Shown here: positions 17,424-26,415 of the stretch, piece by piece
How positions within the stretch are numbered: the stretch's first letter is position 1
How the letters are laid out: each line of letters begins with the position of its first letter
DNA from: Rhodococcus sp. 14-2483-1-2
Lineage (GTDB): Bacteria; Actinomycetota; Actinomycetes; Mycobacteriales; Mycobacteriaceae
Reading direction: 5' to 3'
Length of the DNA stretch: 64,000 nt
NCBI RefSeq assembly: GCF_002259405.1
Contig: NZ_NPFW01000017.1
Location: 124,001-188,000 of the forward strand
The notes under the pieces: model-generated
What the model was told of the DNA's origin: nothing
Database searches by the model: none
Seen by the model: only the letters and a program-made list of their open reading frames with translations
Translations under genes and position numbers: made by a program

Positions 17424-18431
17424 TCATCTACGACTATCGGACACAGCCTGCCGAACCAACTCGGCGGCCTCGTCGGTGGTCGATGCGAAGTGGACGTTGT
17501 CGAAGCGGTGCAGGTAGGCGTCGTAGATGCCGGATACCTTCTTGTTCGCGTTGTCCATCGCCACGACCCGCTTGCCCATCATTGCGGCCAGCACGGCAGC
17601 GTGCAGTCGATCGGTGAGGACAACGGGCGCAAGGTTCAGGATGCGTTGGGCCACACGAAGGTTGAGCTTCGCTGTCTGCTCGTACGAGCGAAGAAGAGCG
17701 GGGTAGAGCAGCCGATTCGCCCTGGGGAAATGTTGCGCGATCAGAGTCGGCAGCATCACCGCCGTCGAGATCGCCAGATCCGTTCCGCGCAGGCCCCAAT
17801 CGTATTGCACGGACGACGCGTCGATCTTCACCGATTCGTGGCCGAGGCTTTCCGAATCGGCGCGCAGGAGCTTCACGACGTCCACTGCAGAGCCTTCGGC
17901 GCTTCGAGCGACGTCGGCACCGAAAGCCATGTCCGGACAGTATTCGACGCGGTTGCCCGGGAAATGGGCGAGCGCCAATTCGTACGAACGCCTTTCACGC
18001 AGCATGAGGGTCAGATCCGGGTGCTCCGCGTACAGCGCCGCGGTCCTCGTAAGGGCGTCGGTGTCGGCAAAGTCGATGCTCTGGGGAAGGCAGACGATCT
18101 TGTTCCGAGGAAACCGCGCAACGATCGACTCACGAAATTTCTGGTCGATCGGCCAGCGGTCACCGAAATTCCCCCCGCCTTGCAGAAACAGGGTCCCGTC
18201 ACCGATTCGTTCTTCGAGAAGAGCATCGTTGTGGGTGAACGGATCCGACACGTAGTCGACGTGTACGTTCAGCCGCTTCAAGTACTCGACCTCACCGGCG
18301 TAGATGAGTGAGTCACCGGCATTGTAATGATTCGGAAAGTCCAAGTGAGCCACACGATCTCCCGGTGCCGCGTGAGGCCGCAGGACTGCGAGAGTCTCCT
18401 CGCGGATCGCATCGATGGTCTCGCGTGTCAT
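17424..18431 (-). CDS. Polysaccharide pyruvyl transferase family protein
   Basis: A 335-aa cytosolic enzyme of the PS_pyruv_trans family, which transfers pyruvate from PEP to sugar units to form ketals on exopolysaccharide or cell-wall glycans. Family blocks include FPNHYNAGDSLIYAGE near the N-terminus, LFLQGGGNFGDRWP, and VVLTDRLHAAVLAAMMGKRV with the conserved D-R-L-H. The start is the ATG that overlaps the upstream GT2 stop (ATGA), so both are translated together. Longer frames read back into the GT2 gene and are unlikely. The target glycan is unknown. Confidence 0.9.
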   Translation of the reverse strand: MTRETIDAIREETLAVLRPHAAPGDRVAHLDFPNHYNAGDSLIYAGEVEYLKRLNVHVDYVSDPFTHNDALLEERIGDGTLFLQGGGNFGDRWPIDQKFRESIVARFPRNKIVCLPQSIDFADTDALTRTAALYAEHPDLTLMLRERRSYELALAHFPGNRVEYCPDMAFGADVARSAEGSAVDVVKLLRADSESLGHESVKIDASSVQYDWGLRGTDLAISTAVMLPTLIAQHFPRANRLLYPALLRSYEQTAKLNLRVAQRILNLAPVVLTDRLHAAVLAAMMGKRVVAMDNANKKVSGIYDAYLHRFDNVHFASTTDEAAELVRQAVSDSRR

Positions 18432-19330
18432 CGGAGGCTCGGTCGCTGTCGTCGGCCGAGCGTCGTCACTCGAATCCGCAGTGCGCCGTAGTGGATCCCG
18501 ATGTAGTGAGCCCACAAACCGACGGGCATCGGTCTCAGTATCTTCGGTAACCACGGATTACGAACTGTCGCAAGATAAAGGATCGACACCGCATGTACGG
18601 GGATCCTCACGAACGACGACGGATGCGGGCAGCCCGATGCACGGTGCTTCGTCGACAGTAGGTACGACGTGTGTCCGTAGGCGCGGCCTTGCACGAACGA
18701 TCGGCGGACAGTCGTTCTGATACGGTAAGCGACCAACGCATCGGCGGCATGTCCGAGCGTCAATCCCGCTTGCTGAATCCTCCACGAATAGTCGACGTCC
18801 TCGGCACCGCCGATGAGGTTTTCGTCGAAGTCTCCGACCTTCTCGAAAACCTCCCGCCACATCGCGAAGTTGCTGCCCGGTGCGTACGGCAGGTAGGCAG
18901 TGGGGAACAGAGCGCCGGGCGGCGGGACATTTCGCCATGCCGCCACGTCCCCCGTATTGAGGGATTCGATCTCGAGCGCGCCGCCCACCGCGTCGACACT
19001 GTCGAGTGCGCGCACCATTGCAGTCAGCCACGTCGGATGAGCGACGTCGTCGTGGTCGACGACGGCAACGATGTCACCGCGTGCGGCTTTCACTCCGACG
19101 TTTCTGGCGTACGAGACTCCACGCTTGGCGGAGGCGTCGACCCTACGAATCGACAGAGGCAGAGAGAGTTCTTCGAGGTGTGCGCGCAGGCCGTCGGTCG
19201 AGCCGTTGTCGCTGACAATGAGCTCGACATCGCCCGTGTAGTCCTGTCCGGCGATGGCTTCGAGCTGCTCATCCAGATCGGGCAAACCGTTGTACACGGG
19301 GAGGACGATGGAAACCAGACTGATCGGCAC
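18428..19330 (-). CDS. Glycosyltransferase family 2
   Basis: A 300-aa GT-A fold enzyme. It starts with VSIVLPVYNGLPDLDEQLEA, and the nucleotide-binding DNGSTDGL and metal-binding DHDD motifs follow (IVAVVDHDDVAHPTW). EDVDYSWRI in the second half is the usual acceptor/base region. The C-terminal hydrophobic stretch may dock it at the membrane. The next gene, a pyruvyl transferase, overlaps by 4 nt, so the pair probably adds and then pyruvylates one sugar of a surface polymer. The donor sugar cannot be read from sequence. Confidence 0.92.
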   Translation of the reverse strand: MPISLVSIVLPVYNGLPDLDEQLEAIAGQDYTGDVELIVSDNGSTDGLRAHLEELSLPLSIRRVDASAKRGVSYARNVGVKAARGDIVAVVDHDDVAHPTWLTAMVRALDSVDAVGGALEIESLNTGDVAAWRNVPPPGALFPTAYLPYAPGSNFAMWREVFEKVGDFDENLIGGAEDVDYSWRIQQAGLTLGHAADALVAYRIRTTVRRSFVQGRAYGHTSYLLSTKHRASGCPHPSSFVRIPVHAVSILYLATVRNPWLPKILRPMPVGLWAHYIGIHYGALRIRVTTLGRRQRPSLR

Positions 19331-19397
19331 GGTCTGACCCTACCGCGAATTCGGGCGCCGTTCGGTCGCATGCCCCCGCTGCCCAGGCAGATATCGG

Positions 19398-20570
19398 CTA
19401 CGTCTTCCCACGCAGTTCTTTCTCCAGCGGTGTCGGGAAGGATGGGACCACCGGGGTGCCGTCGAGCAGAATAGTGAGTCGTTCTGCCTCGGCTGCAACG
19501 GCTTTCGACACCGTCGATCCGACGCCCTCCAGGAACTCGGTCACCACCTCTCCGGAACCGGTCACCGCCCAACCGCCGACGATGCGACCCCCGGACCAGA
19601 TGGTCGGGCCGATGTTGCCGAAGGTGTCGAACAGCGGTGCCTTGTGTTCGCCGAGATACCAGGCGCGGTGCTTCCATCCCATCGGCGTGGGATCGAGCGC
19701 AGGTAGCAGCATGACGCTCGTGCCGGAAGGCTTCTCGAAAACAGTGCTGGACAACATGATTCCATCACCTTCGGTCAGTTCGACGGCCACGGTGTCCAGG
19801 CCCGAGACCGCCCCACGAGTCTGCGTCTTGTTCCAGCCCGTCCACCACTGCAGATCGTCGAGGGTCGCAGGTCCGAATACCTCGAGCCACCGTCGAGCAA
19901 GGTCCGTTCTGGCCTCGGTCTCGTCGAGTTCGGGAATCCCGTCCGGCCACCAGTGATCGATCGGTGCCCACGCGTGCCGTCGGGATGTCCACGCGCCCCG
20001 CGGTTCCACGCGCACCAATTTTCCCTCGGCGGCCATCATCACCAGCACCTCGGAGGTGACGTACCGCTTGACGTCGTACACCTTGTCGGTGGTCGGTAGC
20101 AGCGCTGTCTTGAGGCCTGCAACTGCAGAGGACAGTTCTGCACCGGTGGCAGTTCCCATCGATCGCAACGCCGAGTCGGTCTCGGCTTCGGTTGCGGAGA
20201 GCCAAGATTCGACGTCGTCGATCACCGGCTCGGTGGGCAGTGTGGAGACCTGCTTGATCAGGCGCGCCCGCATGGTGCGCGCAACCCCGAGGCTCGCCGC
20301 AGCGTGAATCATCGGAACGTCGTCGTGAGCGACGACGAACATCGTGCGCCGCATCGCCATCAACCGCACCAGGCTCCGGCGCTCGTACATCGCATCACGA
20401 ACATCCGAGAGTCCCAGTGTTCGAGCGCGGGCGAGCGCCGACAGATACACCGTCGCCGGATCGGTGGCATGCAACGCGAGGAGTGACGACACCACCGCTT
20501 CGGTGGTCGATGCACGGGCGAAGTGCTGCGCGACGAGCCGGTGTCGGCGCTGAGCGTCGGTGATCTTCAC
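19398..20570 (-). CDS. Winged-helix DNA-binding domain protein (DUF1006/AlkX type)
   Basis: A 390-aa protein of the HTH_42 family, with three tandem winged-helix-like regions. Recognisable features are the N-terminal LVAQHFARASTTEAVVSSLLALHATDP, then MRRTMFVVAHDDVP, and a Trp-rich middle (RRHAWAPIDHWWPDG). Some relatives are DNA glycosylases for crosslinks (YcaQ/AlkX), but the typical catalytic QxQ motif of YcaQ is not evident to me, so activity is uncertain. I chose the GTG at 20570 because it lies 4 nt after the upstream phosphoesterase stop; a TTG 13 codons earlier is possible. Confidence 0.8.
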   Translation of the reverse strand: MKITDAQRRHRLVAQHFARASTTEAVVSSLLALHATDPATVYLSALARARTLGLSDVRDAMYERRSLVRLMAMRRTMFVVAHDDVPMIHAAASLGVARTMRARLIKQVSTLPTEPVIDDVESWLSATEAETDSALRSMGTATGAELSSAVAGLKTALLPTTDKVYDVKRYVTSEVLVMMAAEGKLVRVEPRGAWTSRRHAWAPIDHWWPDGIPELDETEARTDLARRWLEVFGPATLDDLQWWTGWNKTQTRGAVSGLDTVAVELTEGDGIMLSSTVFEKPSGTSVMLLPALDPTPMGWKHRAWYLGEHKAPLFDTFGNIGPTIWSGGRIVGGWAVTGSGEVVTEFLEGVGSTVSKAVAAEAERLTILLDGTPVVPSFPTPLEKELRGKT

Positions 20571-20574
20571 GCGA

Positions 20575-21342
20575 TCAGTGTGACGGCATTTGTGGCGCAG
20601 GGCCGACAAATCCGGTGAGAAGAGCGTCGGCGATGTCGCTCATCCCGTGCGCGCGGGCATCGGCGGCTGCACCGACGTGGTCGTACTCGACCAGCTCGAA
20701 CGAGACTGTCCAGCTGCCACGGCCGTGATCGTCGAGTACCGCGTAGCGCGCATGCGGAGAGCCGGATTCCATGACGTGCGGGTGGGGCTGATCGTCGTCG
20801 TACGCGGGCACGCCGACGCTCCCCGGATTGACCACGAGTGTGCCGCTGGGGAGAGTCCATTGTCGCTGCAGGTGGGTATGGCCGCAGGCTATGACAGCTC
20901 TGTCGGTGAAACCTGCTGCTCTGTCGAGAATTTCGGCTTCGGTTGCCTCGCGAGAGCCGTCGGGGTCCACCGAGTGCAGAAAATACTGCTGATCATCGGT
21001 GGGCGTTCCGTGCACTGCGAGGATTCCGCAATCCAGCTCGAGTGAGAACGGCAGCGAGGCCAGCCACTGTCGATGCTCGTCGTCGAGTCGATCATGGGCG
21101 TGCCGATCCCAACTGTCCATGGAATCGGGAGCCTGCTCGAGCAGATAGCGGTCGTGGTTGCCTGCGATCGTTGGCATGTCCAAGGCCATGAGTCGATCCG
21201 CAGTTCGACGCGGATGCAGGCCGCCGGAGAGCAGATCGCCGAGATTGATCACCGAGTCGACGTGATGGCGTTCGATGTCCTCGAGCACGGCGTCGAGCGC
21301 CGCGATGTTGCCGTGAATGTCGGCTATCAGAGCTACTCGCAC
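20575..21342 (-). CDS. Calcineurin-like metallophosphoesterase (YfcE/MJ0936 type)
   Basis: A 255-aa enzyme with the dinuclear metal motifs in order: VALIADIHGN (DxH), INLGDLLSGG (GDxx), TIAGNHDRYL (GNHD), LAVHGTPTD, and CGHTHLQRQW (GHTH), then NPGSVGVP. This arrangement matches the small MJ0936/YfcE group of phosphodiesterases. The GTG at 21342 is chosen because it sits two residues before the conserved first strand; upstream sequence in the same frame is low-complexity and unlike the family. It runs into the winged-helix gene with a 4-nt gap. Confidence 0.88.
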   Translation of the reverse strand: MRVALIADIHGNIAALDAVLEDIERHHVDSVINLGDLLSGGLHPRRTADRLMALDMPTIAGNHDRYLLEQAPDSMDSWDRHAHDRLDDEHRQWLASLPFSLELDCGILAVHGTPTDDQQYFLHSVDPDGSREATEAEILDRAAGFTDRAVIACGHTHLQRQWTLPSGTLVVNPGSVGVPAYDDDQPHPHVMESGSPHARYAVLDDHGRGSWTVSFELVEYDHVGAAADARAHGMSDIADALLTGFVGPAPQMPSH

Positions 21343-21608
21343 GACCACAGAATCGCAGCGTGGGCAGTCGACTGCAACACTGCGGCCCGTGGCAAGTGCT
21401 GGAGACTTCACCCTCAGGCTTCCGTCTTCGGTGGGTGGTTTCTCCGTAGACCGTCGCTCGGGTCGTCCATAACGTGGTGGCTGACCGAGCCGTGGCTGGC
21501 CATAGGCGTCGTGGTTGCGGTTCTTGTGCTGGTCAACGGACTGCCTAGCCTGCTGGTGACCGTGCTGCACAACGGCAATCTGCGATCACAACCACAGGGC
21601 TGAAACCG
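21343..21608 (+). other. Intergenic stretch with a possible small membrane ORF
   Basis: On the plus strand an open frame ending at the TGA at 21601-21603 reads WLTEPWLAIGVVVAVLVLVN and continues GLPSLLVTVLHN, a convincing single membrane helix with high GC at third positions. I see no ATG, GTG or TTG at its N-terminus; the nearest plausible position is an ATA codon just before TWWLTEP. It could be a real gene with a decayed start or a chance frame. No other feature is visible. Confidence 0.25.
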
Positions 21609-22982
21609 TTACGGCGCGAACACCTTGCCGGGGTTCAGGATTCCGTGCGGGTCGAGCGCCTTCTTCACCGCGCGGTGCATGTCCAACACCACCGGATCGA
21701 GTTCTTGCGTGAGGCCGTCCATCTTGAGCAGCCCGACTCCGTGCTCGCCGGTGACGGTGCCACCGAGTTCCAGTGCAGCGTCGATGATCTCGGCGAAGGC
21801 AGCCTGGGCCCGCTCGCGAGCCGGAAGGTCGTCGTGTGGAGTGATGAGCAACGGGTGCAGGTTTCCGTCGCCTGCGTGGGCGATGTTGGCGATCGTCGTC
21901 TCGTAGCGCAGGCCGATCTGCTCGATGCGTGAGAGCATCTCGGGCACATGTTTCTTCGGCACGCAGACGTCCTCGGTCAATACCGGCCCCAGGCGCTCCA
22001 TCGCCGGATACGCCAACCGCCGGGCCGCGAACAGCGCGTCGGCCTCCTCCTGATCGGTCGAGACCGCAGACCACGTGGCCCCGGCCTCGTCGAAGCACGA
22101 GAGCATCTTCTCGGCTTCCTGGTCTCCGATGAGTCCTGGATCGTCGATCCGCCCGAGCAGCACCACATTCGCCTCCACCGACAGTCCCATGTTCTTCCAG
22201 GCATCGACGGCGATGAGGCACTGCTTGTCGATCAGCTCCAACGCGGAGGGAGTCAATCCGGCGGCGGCCACCGCGGCGACGGCACGTCCGGCGTCGACGA
22301 TCGAATCGAAGTAGCCGGCAACGGTCCGCTGCGGATCCTGGAGCGGGCGCAGCTTGAGTGTCACCTCGGTGATGATGCCGAGAGTGCCCTCCGATCCGAC
22401 CATCAGACCTGCAAGATCGTATCCGGCCACGCCTTTGGCGGTTTTGCGTCCGAGCCTCACCAGCTCTCCGGTTCCGGTGACCACCTGCATGCCCATGACG
22501 TAATCACGGGTGACGCCGTACTTCACGCAGCACAGTCCACCGGCGTTGGTGGCGACGTTGCCACCGATGGTCGACCACGGTGCGCTGGCCGGATCCGGTG
22601 GGTACCAGAGACCCTGTTCGGCGACCGCTGCCCGCAAGTGGTCGTTGACCACCCCTGGTTCTACGACGGCGTAGCGCTCGAGCGGGTCGATCTCCTTGAT
22701 CGCGTCCATGCCGTCGAGAGCGAGGACGACGCATCCCTCGGTGGCGTTCGCGCCGCCGGACAGTCCGGTGCCCGCCCCGCGAGTGACGACGGGTGCGCCG
22801 TGAGCGAGGCATGCACGGACGACACTCTGAACTTCCTCGGCGGTGCGGGGGCGCACGACGGCAACAGGCATCGCAAACGGGGCCCATTCCGCCTCGTCGT
22901 GCTGGTACGACGTGATGACGTCGGGATCGGCAACGACGCGGTCCGCGGGGAGAGAGTCCGACAACTGTTCGACGAGCGACAT
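21609..22982 (-). CDS. FAD-binding oxidase, glycolate oxidase GlcD / D-lactate dehydrogenase type
   Basis: A 457-aa flavoenzyme of the FAD-linked oxidase family. The PCMH-type FAD domain spans residues about 35-215 (VTRGAGTGLSGGANATEGCV binds the pyrophosphate; STIGGNVATNAGGL follows). The C-terminal oxidase cap ends GTVTGEHGVGLLKMDG with the conserved active-site His. It oxidises a 2-hydroxy acid such as glycolate or D-lactate; sequence does not choose. A TAGAGT -10-like hexamer ends 6 nt before the ATG, so the mRNA is probably leaderless. It is divergent from a PucR-type regulator, a plausible controller. Confidence 0.9.
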   Translation of the reverse strand: MSLVEQLSDSLPADRVVADPDVITSYQHDEAEWAPFAMPVAVVRPRTAEEVQSVVRACLAHGAPVVTRGAGTGLSGGANATEGCVVLALDGMDAIKEIDPLERYAVVEPGVVNDHLRAAVAEQGLWYPPDPASAPWSTIGGNVATNAGGLCCVKYGVTRDYVMGMQVVTGTGELVRLGRKTAKGVAGYDLAGLMVGSEGTLGIITEVTLKLRPLQDPQRTVAGYFDSIVDAGRAVAAVAAAGLTPSALELIDKQCLIAVDAWKNMGLSVEANVVLLGRIDDPGLIGDQEAEKMLSCFDEAGATWSAVSTDQEEADALFAARRLAYPAMERLGPVLTEDVCVPKKHVPEMLSRIEQIGLRYETTIANIAHAGDGNLHPLLITPHDDLPARERAQAAFAEIIDAALELGGTVTGEHGVGLLKMDGLTQELDPVVLDMHRAVKKALDPHGILNPGKVFAP

Positions 22983-22988
22983 GACTCG

Positions 22989-23025
22989 ACTCTAGCTGTG
23001 ACCTGCATCTCGGCCAATGTAGGTT
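22989..23025. promoter_or_regulatory. Overlapping divergent leaderless promoters
   Basis: For the minus-strand oxidase, TTGGCC (complement of 23012-23017) and TAGAGT (complement of 22989-22994) are 17 bp apart and the -10 ends 6 nt before the ATG. For the plus-strand PucR gene, TAGGTT (23020-23025) ends 6 nt before its ATG. The two promoters interleave, so activity at one may block the other. Confidence 0.6.
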
Positions 23026-23031
23026 TTCTCT

Positions 23032-24801
23032 ATGTCGCCTGCGAAGTCATGGATGGAACTGCTGCTCGACGACGCGTCCGTCGACGAGTTGGAAGCCCAT
23101 CGCCGGGACCTTCCCGGTGCCGAGGCGCATGCGGCACTACGGCTGCGCACCCTGCTCGATCAACGCAAACAGCGCAGCACCGAGCTGTCGGCGCTCAACG
23201 ACATCGCGGTGCGTCTGACGACGGTGCGAGACAACCGGATTCTGTTGCAGGAAGTGGTGGACCAGGCGCGCAGACTGCTCGGCGTGGATCTGGCCTACAT
23301 GGGTTCGGTCTACGGGGACGAGTTCGTCATCGAGGTCACCAGTGGTGCACTGACACCGAAGCTCGTGGGCATCAGGCTCGCGCAGGACGAGGGTCTCGTC
23401 GGCCTCATCGTGCGCGGAGCCTCGCCGTCGTGGACCCCCGACTACCAGAGCGAACCGGCGTTTCGGCATATCACCGGGGCAGACAGCGCGGCGCGGTCGG
23501 AGAACATGCGCGGCTTGCTGGGCGTACCGCTGCGGGTGGGCGACCGGGTGATCGGCGCATTGTTCGCGTGCAAGCGGCAGGAGCGTGACTTCGCAGACAG
23601 TGAGATCGCTCTGCTGTCGGCACTGGCCGCACACGCGGCCATCGCCATCGAGAACGTGCGGGCGATCGACAAGCTCGAAAAACTCAACGCCGAATTATCC
23701 CTTCGCACCGCTGAATTGGAGCAGACCCTGCAGTGGGACCGCACGTTGACTCAGGTCGTCCTCCGCGGAGGCGGTGTGCGGAGTCTGGTTCGGGAGGTGG
23801 CGACGGCCACCGGACGCCCGGCGCACTTCCTGGCCGACGGCGCGTCGGTACCGGCTGCGTTGGAAGGCCGGTCCGTCCAGGTCGAAGCCATGGTCGAACG
23901 GTGCAGAGCAGGCGCGGACACTGCCGTCGACGGAGACATGACAGCTCGTCGGGTGGTGGCAGCCGGCAACTTTCTGGGGGTGTTGATCTCCGTCGGACGC
24001 GACGGCAATCAGACTCACTTACTTCTCGATCGAGCTGTACCGGCCATCGCACTGTCGCTCGCAGAGGAGCGTGCGGCAGCAGAATCCGCACGCCGGGCAC
24101 AGGATGCATTCTTGCTCGACCTACTCCTCCATCCCACCTCGTCACCGGATGACGAACGCAGGCAGTTCCACCGTGCCGGACTGGCGCCGGACGTGACGTA
24201 CTGCGTCGCGGTTGCGCAGGGAGACGCGTCGAGACCTGAGTTGGAGTCCATCGCACTGCCGCCGGGTTCTGTTGTGGCAGAGCAAGGATCGAGGGTTCTG
24301 CTGGTGGTTCCTGCCCGAGAGTCGGCTGCTGTACGCCGTATGCTCGTCACCCGTGCGACCGTGGGAATCTCCGAGCCCGCACGAGGTGCCGACGCTCTGG
24401 CGACGGCGTTCCGAGAAGCGCAACAAACAGTGGACGTACTGACGACTCTCGGCAGGGATGGCGACGTGTCCTCGGCACGCGGCCTGGGGATCTATCGAAT
24501 CCTACTGAGCCACATGGCCCGTGAGCATTTGGACGAACTCACCGAGGACAAGCTCGGGCCGCTGCTCGCCGAGCAGAACAAGCGCGGGGTGCCGCTGATG
24601 GAGACGTTGTCGACGTATCTGGCTCACGGCCGCCACCATTCGGCTACCGCGTCGAGCTTGGGGGTGCACGTCAACACGCTCTACCAACGGCTCGAAGCCA
24701 TCGACCGGCTTATCGGTACGCAGTGGCGTGACCCGGACGATGCTCTCGATCTCCAGGTGCTCATGCGCCTGCGACGATCGGCCGACCTGCTGGGTCTGTG
24801 A
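23032..24801 (+). CDS. GAF domain transcriptional regulator, PucR/CdaR type
   Basis: A 589-aa cytosolic regulator. Residues about 45-205 form a GAF sensor (NDIAVRLTTVRDNRILLQEV, through VGDRVIGALFACKRQERDF), followed by a short coiled coil, a variable middle domain, and a C-terminal PucR helix-turn-helix (residues about 525-585: YLAHGRHHSATASSLGVHVN, then TLYQRLEAI). Such proteins commonly control catabolic genes next to them. It is divergent from the FAD oxidase with interleaved promoters, so control of 2-hydroxy-acid oxidation is inferred. A TAGGTT hexamer ends 6 nt before the ATG, so translation is probably leaderless. Confidence 0.9.
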   Translation: MSPAKSWMELLLDDASVDELEAHRRDLPGAEAHAALRLRTLLDQRKQRSTELSALNDIAVRLTTVRDNRILLQEVVDQARRLLGVDLAYMGSVYGDEFVIEVTSGALTPKLVGIRLAQDEGLVGLIVRGASPSWTPDYQSEPAFRHITGADSAARSENMRGLLGVPLRVGDRVIGALFACKRQERDFADSEIALLSALAAHAAIAIENVRAIDKLEKLNAELSLRTAELEQTLQWDRTLTQVVLRGGGVRSLVREVATATGRPAHFLADGASVPAALEGRSVQVEAMVERCRAGADTAVDGDMTARRVVAAGNFLGVLISVGRDGNQTHLLLDRAVPAIALSLAEERAAAESARRAQDAFLLDLLLHPTSSPDDERRQFHRAGLAPDVTYCVAVAQGDASRPELESIALPPGSVVAEQGSRVLLVVPARESAAVRRMLVTRATVGISEPARGADALATAFREAQQTVDVLTTLGRDGDVSSARGLGIYRILLSHMAREHLDELTEDKLGPLLAEQNKRGVPLMETLSTYLAHGRHHSATASSLGVHVNTLYQRLEAIDRLIGTQWRDPDDALDLQVLMRLRRSADLLGL

Positions 24802-24838
24802 TCCGAGCGAATCGGTGCTCGTCGGATAGCGTCGGGGG

Positions 24839-25378
24839 ATGGCAGTCGACTTCTCGTGGTCTCAATTTCTGTGGATAGTCTTCGTTTTCGTCGGTGTGCC
24901 GTCGACACTCTGGGCTCTCTTGCTGTGGGCCAAGTTCTCGAGACGCCGAGAGACTGCGGGGACCGGCCCGCTGGGCTTGTGGGCCACCGGATCGATAGCT
25001 GTCGCATCGGGTTTCGCTGCGTGTGCAGGCTGGTTGAGCTGGTCTGCCGATCAACGGGGCGAGTTCCGTGGACCTGGGCTCCCTGCCCCGAACGCGTTCC
25101 CGTCATGGCAGGTGGCCGCGTGCGGTGCGACGGTGGTGTTGTTGTGCCTGCTGGCGGCGCATCTGTCACGATGGCCGAAGACCGGCGGGCACGTCGCTGC
25201 GTTGGGCACGACGGCGGGGTTCTCGACGGCGTTCTGCATCGAAGCGAGCACCGATGCCACCGGGCAGTCGGGTGTGGGTGTCATTCTGTGCATGATCGGC
25301 TGGGGAACCAGCTTGACCCTGCTGGTGCTCGTTCGGAACGCGGTAGGTGGGCTGAAGCGGCCGACAGCCGATCGGTGA
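24839..25378 (+). CDS. Hypothetical four-helix membrane protein
   Basis: A 179-aa protein with four hydrophobic segments (near residues 10-30, 48-68, 90-108 and 148-165) separated by short polar loops; I do not recognise a family. The ATG is preceded by TAGCGT ending 6 nt upstream (24827-24832), suggesting a leaderless mRNA initiated inside the gap after the PucR gene. The C-terminal tail (VGGLKRPTADR) is basic and probably cytosolic. Confidence 0.7.
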   Translation: MAVDFSWSQFLWIVFVFVGVPSTLWALLLWAKFSRRRETAGTGPLGLWATGSIAVASGFAACAGWLSWSADQRGEFRGPGLPAPNAFPSWQVAACGATVVLLCLLAAHLSRWPKTGGHVAALGTTAGFSTAFCIEASTDATGQSGVGVILCMIGWGTSLTLLVLVRNAVGGLKRPTADR

Positions 25379-25384
25379 ATCGAG

Positions 25385-26344
25385 TCAGAGCTCGACGCCC
25401 GTTGCTTCGACCACGCTCGCCCACAGTGCATCTCGCACGCGAGGTGAATCTCCACGCCACGACGGGTAGTGCGTCGGACGCGGGGCCCGGTCGTGCCAGA
25501 ACGTACCGGTACTGGTCAATGCCTGGTCGGATGCGACGAGCCAGACGATGGTGTCGGCCCCGTCGTGCGCGCTGCGAAGAATCGGCTTCATCACCGAACC
25601 GAACAGTGGCATCGACCCGGTGACCCCGGGAGTGGCCGCCCAGCCGGGGTGCATGCTGTGCACCACCGGATCGTCTTCGAGCGAAAAGCGTTCGGCCAGT
25701 TGCTCTGTCACGACCACCTGCATACGTTTGGTCCTGGCGTATGCCGTCATACCGGAGTATCTGCCGTTCTCGAACTCGAAGTCGGCCGACTGCAACGGCA
25801 CCGGGTACATGCCGCCGCTCGAGACGAACACGACCCGCGATCCGGCGTCGAACAGCTCGCGCAGTCCCACCGTCAGCGCGACCGGTCCGAGAACATGGGT
25901 GGCGAAAGCGGATTCGTGCCCCTGCGCGGACAGCTGCCGCTCGTCCGGCATCACCCCGGCGCAATGCACGAGCGCGTGCACCGACGTGAGTTCGGACGCC
26001 AGCGCCGCGGCCAAGGCGGCCACCGAGTCGAGGTTGCTGATATCGCACTCACGCACCACCAGGGAGGCGTCGGGAACCTCGGCTCGGATGGCGGCGGCCG
26101 CGGACTCCAGCCGATCGGCAGACCTGCCGACCAGGTGCACCCGTGCCCCGAGCCGCGCAAGTTCCTTCGCAGTGGCAGCTCCCAGACCGGACGACGCACC
26201 GGTCACCACCATGTCGATGGGGGAGGGGAACGGCGTCGGATCCGCGGCCCAGAATCGTCGCCGCACCGTGGCGCCGATGCGGGAGTATCCGGGAACGACT
26301 GCTCGGTCGAGGATCGTGTCCAGCGTGCGGGTCAGCAATGACAT
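25385..26344 (-). CDS. SDR family NAD(P)-dependent oxidoreductase
   Basis: A 319-aa short-chain dehydrogenase. After about 45 extra N-terminal residues comes the cofactor motif VVTGASSGLG, then VRECDISNLDS, the catalytic S (VFVSSGGMYPVP) and YARTK (Y-x3-K). The C-terminal part (HPGWAATPGV...) and the extra N-terminus resemble dehydrogenases of the retinol dehydrogenase/DHRS12-like group often seen in mycobacteria and rhodococci. The substrate is unknown. It converges on the membrane protein gene 6 nt away. The start at 26344 is chosen over 26389 because the longer form only adds polar residues. Confidence 0.87.
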   Translation of the reverse strand: MSLLTRTLDTILDRAVVPGYSRIGATVRRRFWAADPTPFPSPIDMVVTGASSGLGAATAKELARLGARVHLVGRSADRLESAAAAIRAEVPDASLVVRECDISNLDSVAALAAALASELTSVHALVHCAGVMPDERQLSAQGHESAFATHVLGPVALTVGLRELFDAGSRVVFVSSGGMYPVPLQSADFEFENGRYSGMTAYARTKRMQVVVTEQLAERFSLEDDPVVHSMHPGWAATPGVTGSMPLFGSVMKPILRSAHDGADTIVWLVASDQALTSTGTFWHDRAPRPTHYPSWRGDSPRVRDALWASVVEATGVEL

Positions 26345-26415
26345 GCCGCTCTGATACCCCGCGGTAACCGGATGTATGCGCGTCCGCACGCCGGGGTCGA
26401 TGCCAGAATGAGTGC

